From assembly GCA_036365455.1 (NCBI GenBank), contig JAWQUS010000023.1, positions 8,246,001-8,310,000 of the forward strand: a stretch of 64,000 nucleotides of DNA, written 5' to 3'. Below the pieces are notes generated by a model. The model did not search any database. It was not told the DNA's origin and saw only the letters and a list, made by a program, of their open reading frames with translations. This DNA comes from Macrosoma leucophasiata (lineage: Eukaryota > Arthropoda > Insecta > Lepidoptera > Hedylidae). How positions within the stretch are numbered: position 1 is the stretch's first letter; each line of letters begins with the position of its first letter. Positions 21,841 to 32,415 of this stretch are shown here, one piece after another. The position numbers and the translations under genes were made by a program.

Positions 21841-22780
21841 GCGGCAACGACATTATTACACGCTAGGCTCGCCCCGGACGGCGCCTGGCCGCAAATACGG
21901 CGACTCATCGCCAATTTGTATCGAACGAGGCGCATGCATGTTAATAAAGCCTATTGTGCACCGCCAGTCTCCGCCAGATTAGCCCACGGCAGACGGGACA
22001 TATGCAACCAATCAATACACAGCCAAACGTCACCATAATCTCACAAGATTTGTTATTTCGCGTTCAAACGTTCCAACGAAATCAAGGACGAAATAAGCCG
22101 TACAAGAGTCCGCCTATTGATCCGTACTTCAACAATGGAACAATTCCGACGAGGCCCGCTACGCCTAAACCTCTACATAACTTGAGGCAAATTAATCGTG
22201 AATCATACCGAAAAACAATTTATTATGGTTATCGAAACCGGAAAATATTATTAACAGTATAATAAGAATTATTACCGACCGTGCCGGTGCACTTCGCGCA
22301 AGTAACCGAACCCCTGGCAGTGAAGTGGAAGAAGAGCCAATCATTAGAGCCGTTGAAGAGGTTAATTTCGATAATCCGCTTTGCTCCAAAATCTGGCTGA
22401 CTCCCGGCGAGGTATCGAGGGTATTAGCGTCATCGTTACACAATAAGCGCGGCAATTTCAGCGATAAAGGTGAGGTTCGGGTTGTGAAACTGCGCCGTAA
22501 GTACGGGCTGTAAAAGTTTGGTCCCAATGGGTCTGTAGTTTAATTAGGGCAACGCTTTAACAAACTGCTAATGGAGAAAGTGGATGGTGAGGCGAGCCAT
22601 CGAGGCCGGTGGCGGGCGGCACGCGAACGGACGTGCCCCGCGGTCGAATCAACATTTGCCGACGGATCGAATTACCGCGCGCCGCCACGTCAACGTAACG
22701 TAATTGATTCAGCGTCCGCCGGGCGCCGGCACGCCTTTTTGTCTCTTTTCCGGAAAAAAAAGTGAAATCCACGACTAATT
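21841..22780. other. series of GC-rich islands with an exon-like frame
   Basis: Three GC-rich blocks (21845-21975, 22265-22510, 22560-22745) lie close together. In the second, 22202-22513 is open on the plus strand and reads FDNPLCSKIWLTPGEVSRVL then ASSLHNKRGNFSDK, with donor-like AAAG|GTGAGG at 22470 and CGCC|GTAAGTAC at 22503. An acceptor-like cccctggcag precedes it at 22320. I do not recognise the peptide. A conserved noncoding element is as likely. Confidence 0.25.
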
Positions 22781-23305
22781 CAATATCCCTATACTTTTAA
22801 CGCTAACTCTGCCGACGTCACACCGCAGGCGTTACTGTATGTACCGTATATTAATTTTCGTCAGAATGTTGATACAATCGGAAACATAATATGTATGTAA
22901 TATACGTAAAGCACTTTTAATAGGTTGGGCCTAAATCCTCAAGGTTGAAAAATGCCCGGGGTATTGAATAGCACTTTGAATTAATACATTGGACGTATTA
23001 AAACACGGGTTTCAGAAATATCTAATACCTTAGGTACGATATGGATTCGGAACAAACTTTTTAACAATATTAATTTAATATTGTTAAAAAAAAATGTCAT
23101 TGTGCTACATTTTTAGCCAATACATTCATTGACCTATTCAAAGCCTAGTTTTAACATAACTGTGGCGAAACTAAGAAACGAAAACAAGATACCTAATATT
23201 TCGACATCTAATTGAGATATTAGTTCAAGAAATAGGAGGGAAAGAGCGGAATATTTTTAACAGCTTAATTAAAGCTCAATTTTTTCACATAATACAAAAC
23301 ATATT
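22781..23305. other. unassigned AT-rich stretch with a small palindrome
   Basis: At 23058-23091 ttaacaatatta / taatattgttaa form a short inverted repeat. Nothing else is seen. Confidence 0.45.
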
Positions 23306-23410
23306 TTTAAATCAGAATCAGAAACTCATTTATTCATTCAGGGTGACCTCTTATGACACGTCAAAAACAAACAAAATAAATTAAAGTGAATAACAATTAC
23401 AGTCAAGAAT
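23306..23410 (-). mobile_element. LINE 3' end with TTCTGA-type tail (CR1/L2-like)
   Basis: On the minus strand it ends in ...aatgaataaatgagtttctg then attctgatt, a short tandem tail as in CR1/L2-group LINEs. Similar ends lie at 33903-34018 and 56331-56640. Shared text on the plus strand is aaaacaaacaaaataaatta and aagtgaataacaa. Only the tail region is present. Confidence 0.5.
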
Positions 23411-23433
23411 ATCACTAATGGTCCAAGCGATAC

Positions 23434-23753
23434 TTAACTCTCCGAGCACCGTTGGCCCTGTAAGGTTAGAATTTTTTATAGGGATAAATTATAACACACT
23501 AAGTACAAAAACCATCGCCTGGCAAGGATCAGCCAGTCACTTCACGAACCTAATAATCGAACTTGCTTAAAACTAAATCATATAAAAATTTCAGCCTTAC
23601 AGCGACAAGTTTTTTTTTTACATTTTCAAAAATGTGGGGTTCGTGAAGTGACTGGCTGATTCTTGCCAGGTGATGGTTTTTGTACTTAACGTGTTATGAT
23701 TTATCCCTATAAACATTTCTAGCCTTACAGGGTCAACGGTACTCGAAGGGTTC
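23434..23753. mobile_element. MITE with about 115-bp inverted repeats
   Basis: The left arm (23434-23550) and right arm (23638-23753) are inverted copies with about 10 differences: cgagcaccgttggccctgta versus its mirror, tatagggataaat, aagtacaaaaaccatc, cctggcaag and tcagccagtcacttcacgaa. The element is 320 bp with no coding capacity. Confidence 0.8.
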
Positions 23754-26087
23754 AGTATATCTCAGTCTATAAGATAAAACTAAGTGCTAGAGTTGGGAAC
23801 TGATGAACGTTATAAACTTAATACATATGACATAATAAACTTGTCTTTCTGGGGAACTTAAAAACGTGACACGTTATTAGATTGTTAAGATTATTTCAAT
23901 TTCAATTACCTCGAAAGAACCTCATCCATGAAAAAACAAACCAAACAAAAACAGTAAGAACAAAATGGGAGTAACCAATCCATTTCGGGTTAAGACCGAC
24001 AAGTACATTTGACATAGCACATCGGCTCGAGGGCTCATCCACAAGAGTGTGCTCCACGTGCAATTGAACATGATCCGACGCGGAAACAGATACGTGGCGA
24101 ATGTACATGAACACTCATACACGACACAGACGATAACATTTCGCACGGCGAACGGAACGTGGTGCATGTTTCTCATATCATCCCGATACTATTGAACCCG
24201 ATGGAAATGATACGACACGAAAAATATTTCCATATATTCCTATTGGAAATCTTATACACTCTCGAACGTAGGTACTTGAATATCTCGCATACAATAAACA
24301 GTAATAAAGCCACAAATACAGTTTATTGTTTATATATCAATCTCAAGCCACTCGAGAGAATAGCTATAGAGTTGGGAACTGATGAACGTTATAAACTTAA
24401 TATTGGTTTTATAAAAGAAACAAAGTAACATATTGTACGCATTTCAAAATGAAAAACAACTATGAAGTCACTTGGGAGCAAAGTGCAAGCAATATTGCAG
24501 GATTCGATTTAAAACTACGACACGGCTTCCTATCAACGCGTAGCAATAATAATAAAAAAAATAACATGACTAATTCACGCTACGAGAAAAACAAACCCGG
24601 GATGATGAATTACAATAGCTTTTGTTTTAATGATTCCGGACCTCTAAAGGAAAAAAGGTGGCCTTCATAGAATCACTTTATTGTCTGTCTGTCTATCTGT
24701 CAAGAACCTTTCTCGCAGGAGTGTTGAGTAGATACTAAATTGAAATTGTTACCAAATATTCAAACCCCTTATGATAATATCAGACTTCAACGTAATTAAA
24801 AGATACTACGACCGTTCATGTGCACATTTTCATATATTATTATTTGTAAGTGAATCAAAACGGTACTTCCAGTTGATATAGAATCGTCAAAGACAAGAAG
24901 CAATGTCTTTTAATGAGCTGCAAGACATTGCTTACAGCTAAATTTCATAATAAAGTTAAGGAAAAAACTCGAAAACAGTAAATTTCTAGCTACATCACAA
25001 AAATATGAAGAGAACTTATTTGGAGTTGGTAAATAGCTGTGATCATGATCAATGTATGGGGACACTGTTTTAGATGACACAATGACTGTGTTTTTTTAAT
25101 CATTTTTAGATTATTTGCATTTTATTTTCCAAATAGGTATATTTCAAAAAGATCATAAAGAAAATAGTTATTTACCCAATCATACCCCTATCGTACTGCG
25201 ACAAAGTTTTTATTTAATGTAGTAGTAGGGAAGCAGAAGAGGGGATTTTTTAATTTACTCCAGCGCGTCAGTTTAAGATATGGGAGATTCCGTGTACCCA
25301 GTTCAGTACCTCCACCAAATCTAAGATTTCCATAAAGGTCCGAACCCTTAGGGCTTCCGCCAAGAGCTTGCCTCGCATCCAAATTGTCAGAATTTTGGAT
25401 GGGAGTTTTGATTGGGTTCACTTTACATCGTCTTTTAATTATCTGACATTCTTGAGTAATATTTCACCTTCATTTTTGAAAGAATGAAATGTTTATGAAA
25501 ATGCGCGACATCAACGTCATGGGTCAAGAGCGTGCCAGATATTTTGAGAGGGTGTGCCCAAACAATGCTCATATCCAAAATTCGGACGATTCTGAAGATA
25601 AGTAAGATCGTAGTGACCTTTTGAATTTTTTAAGGGCTACCCTTCAGGCGCGATTCAATATAGAAACTGGAGATTTATTGGAGTTAACCAACAGGGTGCA
25701 AGGTATCTCACATATCTCCAATCTGACGCGCTCGAAAAAATACAAAAGTAGCATCCTGGGCTCCCCTACTATAAAAATAGATAGGTAAAATAAGTCGCAC
25801 TTAAAAGCTTCATACACCACATCCATCAGATTATTCTCAGATGCACGTCGACATAGGACATAATCAAAAGTTGTGCGGTTAGAGGCCCCGGTCGCTTCCG
25901 GTCGCGGCGGATGTTGTCAATTTACACAAACTAACTTAATTCTTCAATACGGAACAAGGCTTTGAAGCGTAATTGGTAAACCCTCACTATGTTATTAGGT
26001 TACCTATATTTAGGCTTTACTTCATGGCGCTTGGAAAGGAAAGATTCCGTATGTGACTAATGCAACACATTACTGAGATGGGTTTCC
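23754..26087. other. unassigned intronic stretch with a 36-bp direct repeat
   Basis: tagagttgggaactgatgaa followed by cgttataaacttaata occurs at 23788-23823 and again, identical, at 24367-24402. 25260-25830 has moderately GC-rich sequence with short frames and no recognisable product. No transposon ends are seen. Confidence 0.4.
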
Positions 26088-26650
26088 ATCTTAGGGATCC
26101 GTAGTTAACAAGGAACCCTTATATTTCGCCATGTCCGTCTGTCTGTAAGTATGTCTGTCCGTCCGCGGTTTAGCGCAAAAACTATTAGCACTAGAGACTT
26201 GAAATTTGGCACAAGTATACGCCTTAAGCACGCCGACAAAGTGGTAGAATAAAAACACGACAAAAAGTTTTTTTTAGGGTACCTCCCCTACATATAACGC
26301 ACGGATACATTTTATTTTTTAATTTCTATATATTATGGGATATCGTTGGATAGGTCTTTCAAAAATGTTAGGGATGTGTGCTTGTATAATTTTTCGATTT
26401 AGTTAAATGTTCGTAACTTATTAAGCTTTAAAATGCCAATTCTCGTTAAGAGTCAAGTGTCCCTCTCCTCTACCATCTAAAATGTTGTTGTTAGAAATTC
26501 AAACATTACGGCCATAGCAGCTACATTTTGCGAGTAATAGTCGACCAAATTGATTAAACTCGAAAATATTGAAATTTGTTTTTTTTCATTACATTATTCA
26601 GACCTATAAACGGAACCCTGCGCGTGGCCCAACACGCACTTGACCGGTTA
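26088..26650. mobile_element. lepidopteran interspersed repeat, unclassified
   Basis: Starts near gggatccgtagttaacaagg and gaacccttatatttcgcca, contains gtctgtctgtaagtatgtct and ttagcgcaaaaactattag, and ends near ggaaccctgcgcgtggccca then acacgcacttgaccggtt. The start and end are typical of a common Helitron-like repeat of moths and butterflies. A related end occurs at 47720-47765. No protein is encoded. Confidence 0.4.
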
Positions 26651-26770
26651 TTTCCCCATAATTTTGTTGAGTTTTATTTTCTGATATTTCTTTCTTTTTT
26701 GTACATTTGTTTTGTTGTTGTGTGGCGATAATTAAAGTGTAATTTTATGAATCAAAATGTAGGAATCATA

Positions 26771-26945
26771 CGCGACGCGTATCGATATCTACGTTTTGTT
26801 TGACTTTACCCCACACCACGAGCGTCAGACCGATGAAACTAATTACACCTCGAGGCACACGTTCTTCGTGAACTTGGAAATGAATCAAGCTCTGCGGTGC
26901 GGTCATCGTGGGTTTTGACCGGAGTAGAGGCTCATTTACCGCGGG
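26771..26945. repeat. duplicated noncoding block, copy 1 of 2
   Basis: Matches 30850-31030 in order and orientation: cgcgacg-cgatatctacgtt, tttgactt, gaccgatgaaactaattac, cctcgag-ca-acg, gttcttcg-gaactt, gaaatgaatca and gcggtcatcgtgggttt. It contains an AATTA core. The hAT element (27690-30720) lies between the two copies. Confidence 0.65.
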
Positions 26946-27085
26946 AGCCAATATGTAGACATTTTAATAGAACGCGGCGGCACATTTCGTTCATCCGTTC
27001 TACGTATACTGCTCGAGCCAATGTATAAAAAAGATTTTGTTCGTTCCAGTGTAAGAGCTCATGGGCGTAGCCATCACATCATTAT

Positions 27086-27298
27086 CTAACGTATCTGCCG
27101 CCAAATGGTAGTGTTCAGCACTATTGTATGTATGTTTTGTAATAACTATCAAAGAGACATAACAACTTAGGCCTCAGGGCTGGCAACACATCTGCATCTG
27201 ACCATTGGTTTTTGTGCAGATGTCTATAGGCTGCAGTCGTGACTAAACATCCATGTGATCTGTATGTTTGCCACTTTTGTTACATACAAAAAAAAACA
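27086..27298 (+). mobile_element. Metulj-like SINE
   Basis: Carries gtatctgccgccaaatggta, aggcctcagggctggcaaca, ttttgtgcagatgtctatag and gctgcagtcgtgactaaaca, and ends ttgttacatacaaaaaaaaa. The first tens of bases of the head are replaced by unrelated sequence. Confidence 0.65.
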
Positions 27299-27389
27299 TA
27301 ATAATTCCAATTGCACGAAACTTAGGTACTGGCACAAATCGACAGCACGCAACTCGTCGTGATGAACGTTTAAGCACGATCATCGACGT

Positions 27390-27563
27390 GTATGGCCCCG
27401 TAATAAACTATCACAGAGACATGACACCTTAGGTCTCAGGGGTGGCAACGCATCTGCATTTTTACAACTGGTTTTTAAGTAGATGTCTATAGGTTGTGGT
27501 CATCACTTAACATTCATGTGAGCTGCATGCGTGTTTGTCATCTTCCTTACATTAAAAAAAAAA
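27390..27563 (+). mobile_element. Metulj-like SINE, 5'-truncated
   Basis: Second copy close to the first, same orientation: ccccgtaataaactatcaca, ggtctcaggggtggcaacgc, gtctataggttgtggtcatc and a poly-A tail after ttccttacatt. Confidence 0.65.
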
Positions 27564-28344
27564 TCGAGCTGACGCCTGCGGCGACTCCGTCATTTTAGTT
27601 TGCGGCCGGCCGGCAAGACAATGTTTACGGGTTTACTGTTATTGTAATTTGTACGCACCTTAAGAATACAATATGAGATTGATCTAAACCAGCTATACTC
27701 TAAGTGTGTTCCGCGGAACCCTAGGGTTCCGTGATACCTCTGTCGGGGTTCCGCAAGAATTTAGAAAAAAAAATCAAAACACCTGTCTCTGGTCGCTCCG
27801 CGGCCGCACAAAACGCTATGAACGTTATTTATTTATTTATTTGTATTTGTAGAAACATGTGTTACAATAGCTGGTACAATATCTCATAAGTTTGGTATCA
27901 ACAATTTTATACTTGTACAACCCGTTCGCACTAAGTTTGCCGGTCTGTGGAATGCGCGTACCCTCCCCCACGTGGCAACAAAACTTACAATGTGTCATTG
28001 TTTTACCCAAATACGTACGTACACAATTTTTATTGTTACAATTAAATAAAAAATATTTTTATATTATGTATTGCTGACGCTACTTTTCGAACGTATTATT
28101 ATACCTATCGCCAACGGCAAACTTAAAACGAGCGGGTAGTATACTTGTGAGCGCGCAGTCTCTTTGATAAAAGCCGCCTCTGAATTAGACGCTATAGTTG
28201 TCAACAAGCGACTTTCGACTCTAACTTCAAAGGATAAAGTCGATATTGTTTACAACGCAATTTTTTAATTTCTGTTTTTATTTTTGCTTTTTGTTTATCA
28301 AAGGTGCCAACTCGAGTATTTTCGAGAATATTTGAGATCGAGTC

Positions 28345-28415
28345 TAGGTATAAAAGCGGCGATCGCGCGTCGCGCGTCGTCAGTTGACGATTAGCGTTCG
28401 GAGCGATAAGTTACT
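28345..28415 (+). promoter_or_regulatory. core promoter of the hAT transposase gene
   Basis: A TATA box (tataaaag at 28349-28356) is followed 31 bases later by cgTCAGTtg at 28380-28384, the arthropod initiator, giving a start A at about 28382. About 220 bases of leader precede the ATG at 28601. This spacing fits an insect RNA polymerase II promoter. Function is inferred. Confidence 0.55.
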
Positions 28416-28600
28416 ACCTACTTACAAGCTCGCTAGCGAGAAACTAGTGTTCAATGTTTTACTGCCTGCTGTATTCTGTCGTCTCGTAGTTTTGTACATT
28501 TCTTCACTGTAGGTACTAAATTTAGTCTCTTATACGCAGTAACGATTGTGCATTATTTAAACCCCACTATCCTGACGTGTAACATTATAAATAAAGAAGA

Positions 28601-30573
28601 ATGGAACGTTGGCTTAAAGGTGTTGCAACAACCGCTTCTAATGACGCTGAATGTTCAAAAGCGGTGCGCGCGGAGAATATAGCAATCACCGATCCAGAAG
28701 ATGATGCCACGACGTCAAGCTCGACGGTTTCAAAGACGAAAAGAAGGAAGTATGATGAATCTTATATCAGTTTCGGATTTGTTGATTCCAACGGCTCACC
28801 TCTCTGCATGCTCTGTAGTAAACTGCTTCCTAATAATTCCATGGCACCTGCCAGATTGCGCCGACATTTAGAAACTGTACACCCCGAGTCTAAAGACAAG
28901 AATAAATATTTTTTTGTTCGCAAAAAATATCAGTTATTACAAAGTCAAAAAAATATGATGCATGTAACACAAACTATCAACGAAAAGGCCACGGAGGCAT
29001 CATATTTAGTTAGCTATCGCATTGCACAAGCAGGCGAAGCGCATACTATCGCTGAGAAATTAATAAAACCATGTGTATTAGACATAACAAAATGTATGCT
29101 CGATGAAAAATCTGCAAAGCATCTTTCTACAGTTCCGCTATCAAACGATACTGTTTCACGACGAATCCATGATCTGGCAAGCTTCGTAAAACAAGAACTA
29201 GTTACACGTCTACAAAATACACGATTCGCCTTGCAAATGGACGAGTCGACTGATGTCGCTGGTTTGGCTATCCTGCTGGTTATTGTGAGATATGCATATA
29301 AAAGTTCTTTTGAAGAAGACATGCTTATATGTGTTCATCGCTGATTACAAACACTACCGGGGAAGAAATTTTTAATAAAATAAATATAGTTTTTGAAGAA
29401 AATAATCTCAGTTGGAACAATTGCGTTGACATTTGTACAGATGGGGCCAAGGCGATGACAGGTAAAACAGCAGGAGCAGTGTCACGAATGAAAAATAAAT
29501 CGCCTAATTGTAGTTCCAGTCATTGTATTCTGCATAGACAAGCACTTGCGATGAAGCAAATGCCGTCAAATCTAAAATTAGTTATGGATGAAGCGGTAAA
29601 AATAATTAATTTTATCAAATCACGACCACTACAATCCCGATTGTTCTCATTATTGTGTGAGGATTATGGCAGCAAACATAAAACACTGCTGCTCCATACA
29701 GAAGTGCGATGGCTGTCTCGAGGTAAAACTTTAACAAGGCTATTTGAACTTAGAGCCGAGTTACAAATGTTTCTTTCAGCAGATACTTCTTTTAATTTGA
29801 AGGACCGTTTGTATGATAAAACTTGGTTGTTCCGATTGTCTTTTATGGCGGATATCTTTCAAAAACTTAACGAATTGAATTTATCGTTGCAAGGTAAACA
29901 GACAACAGTGTTTCAGGCCTGTAATAAAATAACTGCTTTTAAAAGAAAATTAGATTTTTGGATCATTTGCATTGGTAAGAAAGAAATAGAAAGCTTTACG
30001 TTACTCAGTGAGTTTGTTAGCGAAAACGACTCAGAAATGTTTGAAGATGATGTGTTTGAAGAATTGGTCCAATATCTCAGTTCGATGCGCGCATCTTTTG
30101 AAAAGTATTTTCCCGAAGAACACAATACAAAAATTAAAGTGAATTCATGGATTCATAATCCTTTTTTACCCAACTTGGAAAAGCCTGAAAACATGTCAAA
30201 CGAGATATATGAATCTCTTTTAGAAATGTCATCAGACACAAGTATGGAGTCACTGTTCAAAACGACGCCTCTCAATGATTTTTGGTGCAGAATCCAAGAT
30301 GAATATGCAATGCTTGGCCAAATGGCTCTGGATATTCTTCTCCCGTTCCCAACTACATATTTGTGCGAAACAGGATTCTCTGCCTACGCAGCCACGAAAA
30401 CAAAATATCGCAATAGACTGGACGCCGAAGCTGATATGAGACTCCAACTTTCTTCCATCAAACCTGATATCAACCAATTGATGAAAAATAAGAAACAGTT
30501 TCATACCTCCCACAAGTTCGATTTTTTCTTTTTAAATGTTTTCTATTATCGTCCTTGCCAAGTGGTGAAGTAA
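28601..30573 (+). pseudogene. hAT transposase, one frameshift
   Basis: The first frame (28601-29344, 247 residues) begins MERWLKGVATTASNDAECSK. It has a BED-like zinc finger, C-M-L-C with H-L-E-T-V-H 18 residues on (about residues 70-95), and the first catalytic block LQMDESTDVAGLAILL. The second frame (from about 29329, about 410 residues) continues with ITNTTGEEIF, the second Asp block VDICTDGAKAMTG, the SSHCILHRQALA block and the C-terminal dimerisation region DFWCRIQDEYAMLGQMALDI with LLPFPTTYLCETGFSA. A single lost or gained base near 29325-29340 separates them, and about 655 residues would be usual for this ZBED5/FAM200/SCAND3-like group. All other sequence is open. A poly-A signal AATAAA is at 30618. 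The family cuts and pastes DNA. This copy is probably inactive unless the frameshift is a sequencing error. Confidence 0.88.
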
Positions 30574-30617
30574 ATAATAATTAGTAACTGTTACATTGTA
30601 CTTTTATTATGCTGATT

Positions 30618-30623
30618 AATAAA
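30618..30623 (+). terminator. poly-A signal of the hAT gene
   Basis: AATAAA lies 45 bp past the transposase stop and 100 bp before the element end. Confidence 0.5.
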
Positions 30624-30849
30624 AAATACACATATGAAAACAATTCTTTTATTGTAGGGTTCCATCAAGTATTTTGATTCCCAAAAGGGTTCCATCATTT
30701 AAAAAGTTTGAGAACCACTGATCTAAACAATCATCAATTAGGATTTTAAGCGACAAATTATGCCTATCTTAAAAATAATCTCATTTGAACATAAATTATT
30801 ATACATTTCGCTCAAAGTGAATAGTGGGAAGGCAAAGCGGTGCAGTGGC

Positions 30850-31030
30850 ATACGCGTCACGTCGATACGTACGTTATATTTGACTTAGTCCTGCACCTCG
30901 CGCCCAGACCGATCACGAAATTAATTACGCCTCGAGCCAAACGCTCCGCATACGTTCTTCGAGAACTTCGAAATGAATCATGGTCTGCGGTCATCGTGGG
31001 TTTCTTCCATGCTATAATTTGAGGTTGTTC
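30850..31030. repeat. duplicated noncoding block, copy 2 of 2
   Basis: Partner of 26771-26945. Removing the hAT insertion and the two SINEs leaves the blocks under 1 kb apart. Best preserved strings: agaccgatcacgaaattaat, tacgcctcgag and gcggtcatcgtgggttt. Confidence 0.65.
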
Positions 31031-31040
31031 GCGAATTGTG

Positions 31041-31660
31041 CCCGGCAATATTCACTAAACTTAATTAAAAAATATAAGGCTTGCAATTTTGCTTTGATGG
31101 TGGTCATTTGTTAGCTATTAAGCCAAAGGCAACATAATTTAAGAGGAAGTTATATATGGTTGTAGCACATGCCACACCTTAAAACAACTTGAAATAATAA
31201 TGAATTACTACAAAATTAAACTATTTACGAGTTCAATAGGTGAATCAATACTGCAATTTAAGATACTACTACTACTACTTTCCACTCGAGTGAATACTAT
31301 GAATGCGGCAAACAGTATTCGAGCTATTGGTGTCCGCCGGACGACGCTGACAAAATATATTCAAAGTGAATTAGGCGTAACTAATTACATAAATTAGGTA
31401 TGTGCACTATTGCAAAACTAAATCCATAAAATAATTTAACGGTGTCAGAGATACTGAAATTAAAACACGCGGTTTTTTTGAGTCTTCATAAGTACTTACA
31501 TTTCTAAATGTCGCTTTTTACTATTCTACTTATACTTCTCTACTAAATAACAAATGCATACGGATGTTGTTATACAAATATGTCTGTTCTTATACGTCTT
31601 CCGTGCCTCATATACATTCATATCCGTAGGTATATTTATGATAGTAGCTATTTGACATTT
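31041..31660. other. unassigned intronic stretch
   Basis: AT-rich. Nothing recognised. Confidence 0.5.
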
Positions 31661-31832
31661 CAAGGACCGATTTCACCGTCGTAATTAAATGCGTTTTACG
31701 TTTTTCAATAACACTATTTGGATTTCACCGACAAAAATTATTCGTGATAAGCTTGAAATTGGATGCAAATTTTAAGCTAAAACGCGTTTTATTAAACTCA
31801 GTTCTGAGAGCAAACGGTGAAGTCCGCCCTTG
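31661..31832. mobile_element. MITE, 172 bp
   Basis: Left end caaggaccgatttcaccg, right end (inverted) caagggcggacttcaccg, with a second inner pair gcgttttacg / aaaacgcgttt. No coding capacity. It resembles a widespread lepidopteran MITE with a gccgatttcacc end. Confidence 0.6.
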
Positions 31833-32233
31833 GTTATCCGCATAACTGCATCTTAGCACCCGCAATTTTATACGGATATATGTAAAAGCTGAACGAAACA
31901 GTGACGCGAGCGTTAAAGGGCAGAAAAAGGCGCTGTTGCTTTTATTTTAAATTTTCTTTGCCTTTTCAAGAACGCTGCGAGGCGGCATCTCATCTGTACC
32001 ACCCGCTCGAGGGAACGAATGTTATACCTAATTAACTTTATCATAAATAGCCGGTTATTGCCTTGTCAGCCGACGGACTGTTTAATCGGAAATGCGCTTT
32101 ACCGGTACCTTAAGATTTTGTTTTCGTGTTGAGACACTTATCAAAAACTATATCATAAATTATTTAGCCTTTCTTCAAGAGATTCTTTAAAGTTATTGCG
32201 TCTTACGAAGCATTTTTTTGTATGTATGTATAT
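31833..32233. other. intronic stretch with a small GC-richer island
   Basis: 32030-32110 (agccggttattgccttgtca, gccgacggac) is GC-richer. No gene or repeat is recognised. Confidence 0.35.
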
Positions 32234-32415
32234 AATAGGTTGGGGAAAAAGTTTTTCGCATTATAGTATGTATGAACTTGTAATAAGATCTCTTTGGCTG
32301 TAGTATTTGTATCTGGCTGGTTTTGATATCATTGAAAGTTAAAATTTTAAAGAACATAATTCCTTATTCAAATTAGGCAAATGTGTGATTTTCATTTGTT
32401 TTTCGTACTGTCAAG

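Larger units (their letters stand above)
27690..30720 (+). mobile_element. complete hAT DNA transposon (Buster/ZBED5-like)
   Basis: Flanked by identical 8-bp target duplications atctaaac at 27682-27689 and 30721-30728, as hAT elements make. The right end read inward is cagtggttctcaaacttttt. The left is cagctatactctaagtgtg, an imperfect terminal repeat sharing CAG and -CTC-AA. Subterminal GGTTCC motifs occur at both ends (27714-27755 and 30656-30700). Length is 3031 bp. The single transposase reading frame is interrupted once. The exact target duplication indicates a fairly recent insertion. Confidence 0.9.

Noticed and set aside
21954..22262. 102-codon plus-strand frame
   Set aside because: It crosses the border of a GC-rich island with no splice sites or known motif. 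Such a length is expected by chance there.
29014..30513. Minus-strand frames within the hAT gene
   Set aside because: Antisense shadows. The plus-strand transposase has the recognisable domains.
28601..30573. Domesticated (host-used) ZBED-type gene
   Set aside because: Exact target duplication, preserved transposon ends and a frameshift fit a recent transposon copy better than a host gene.
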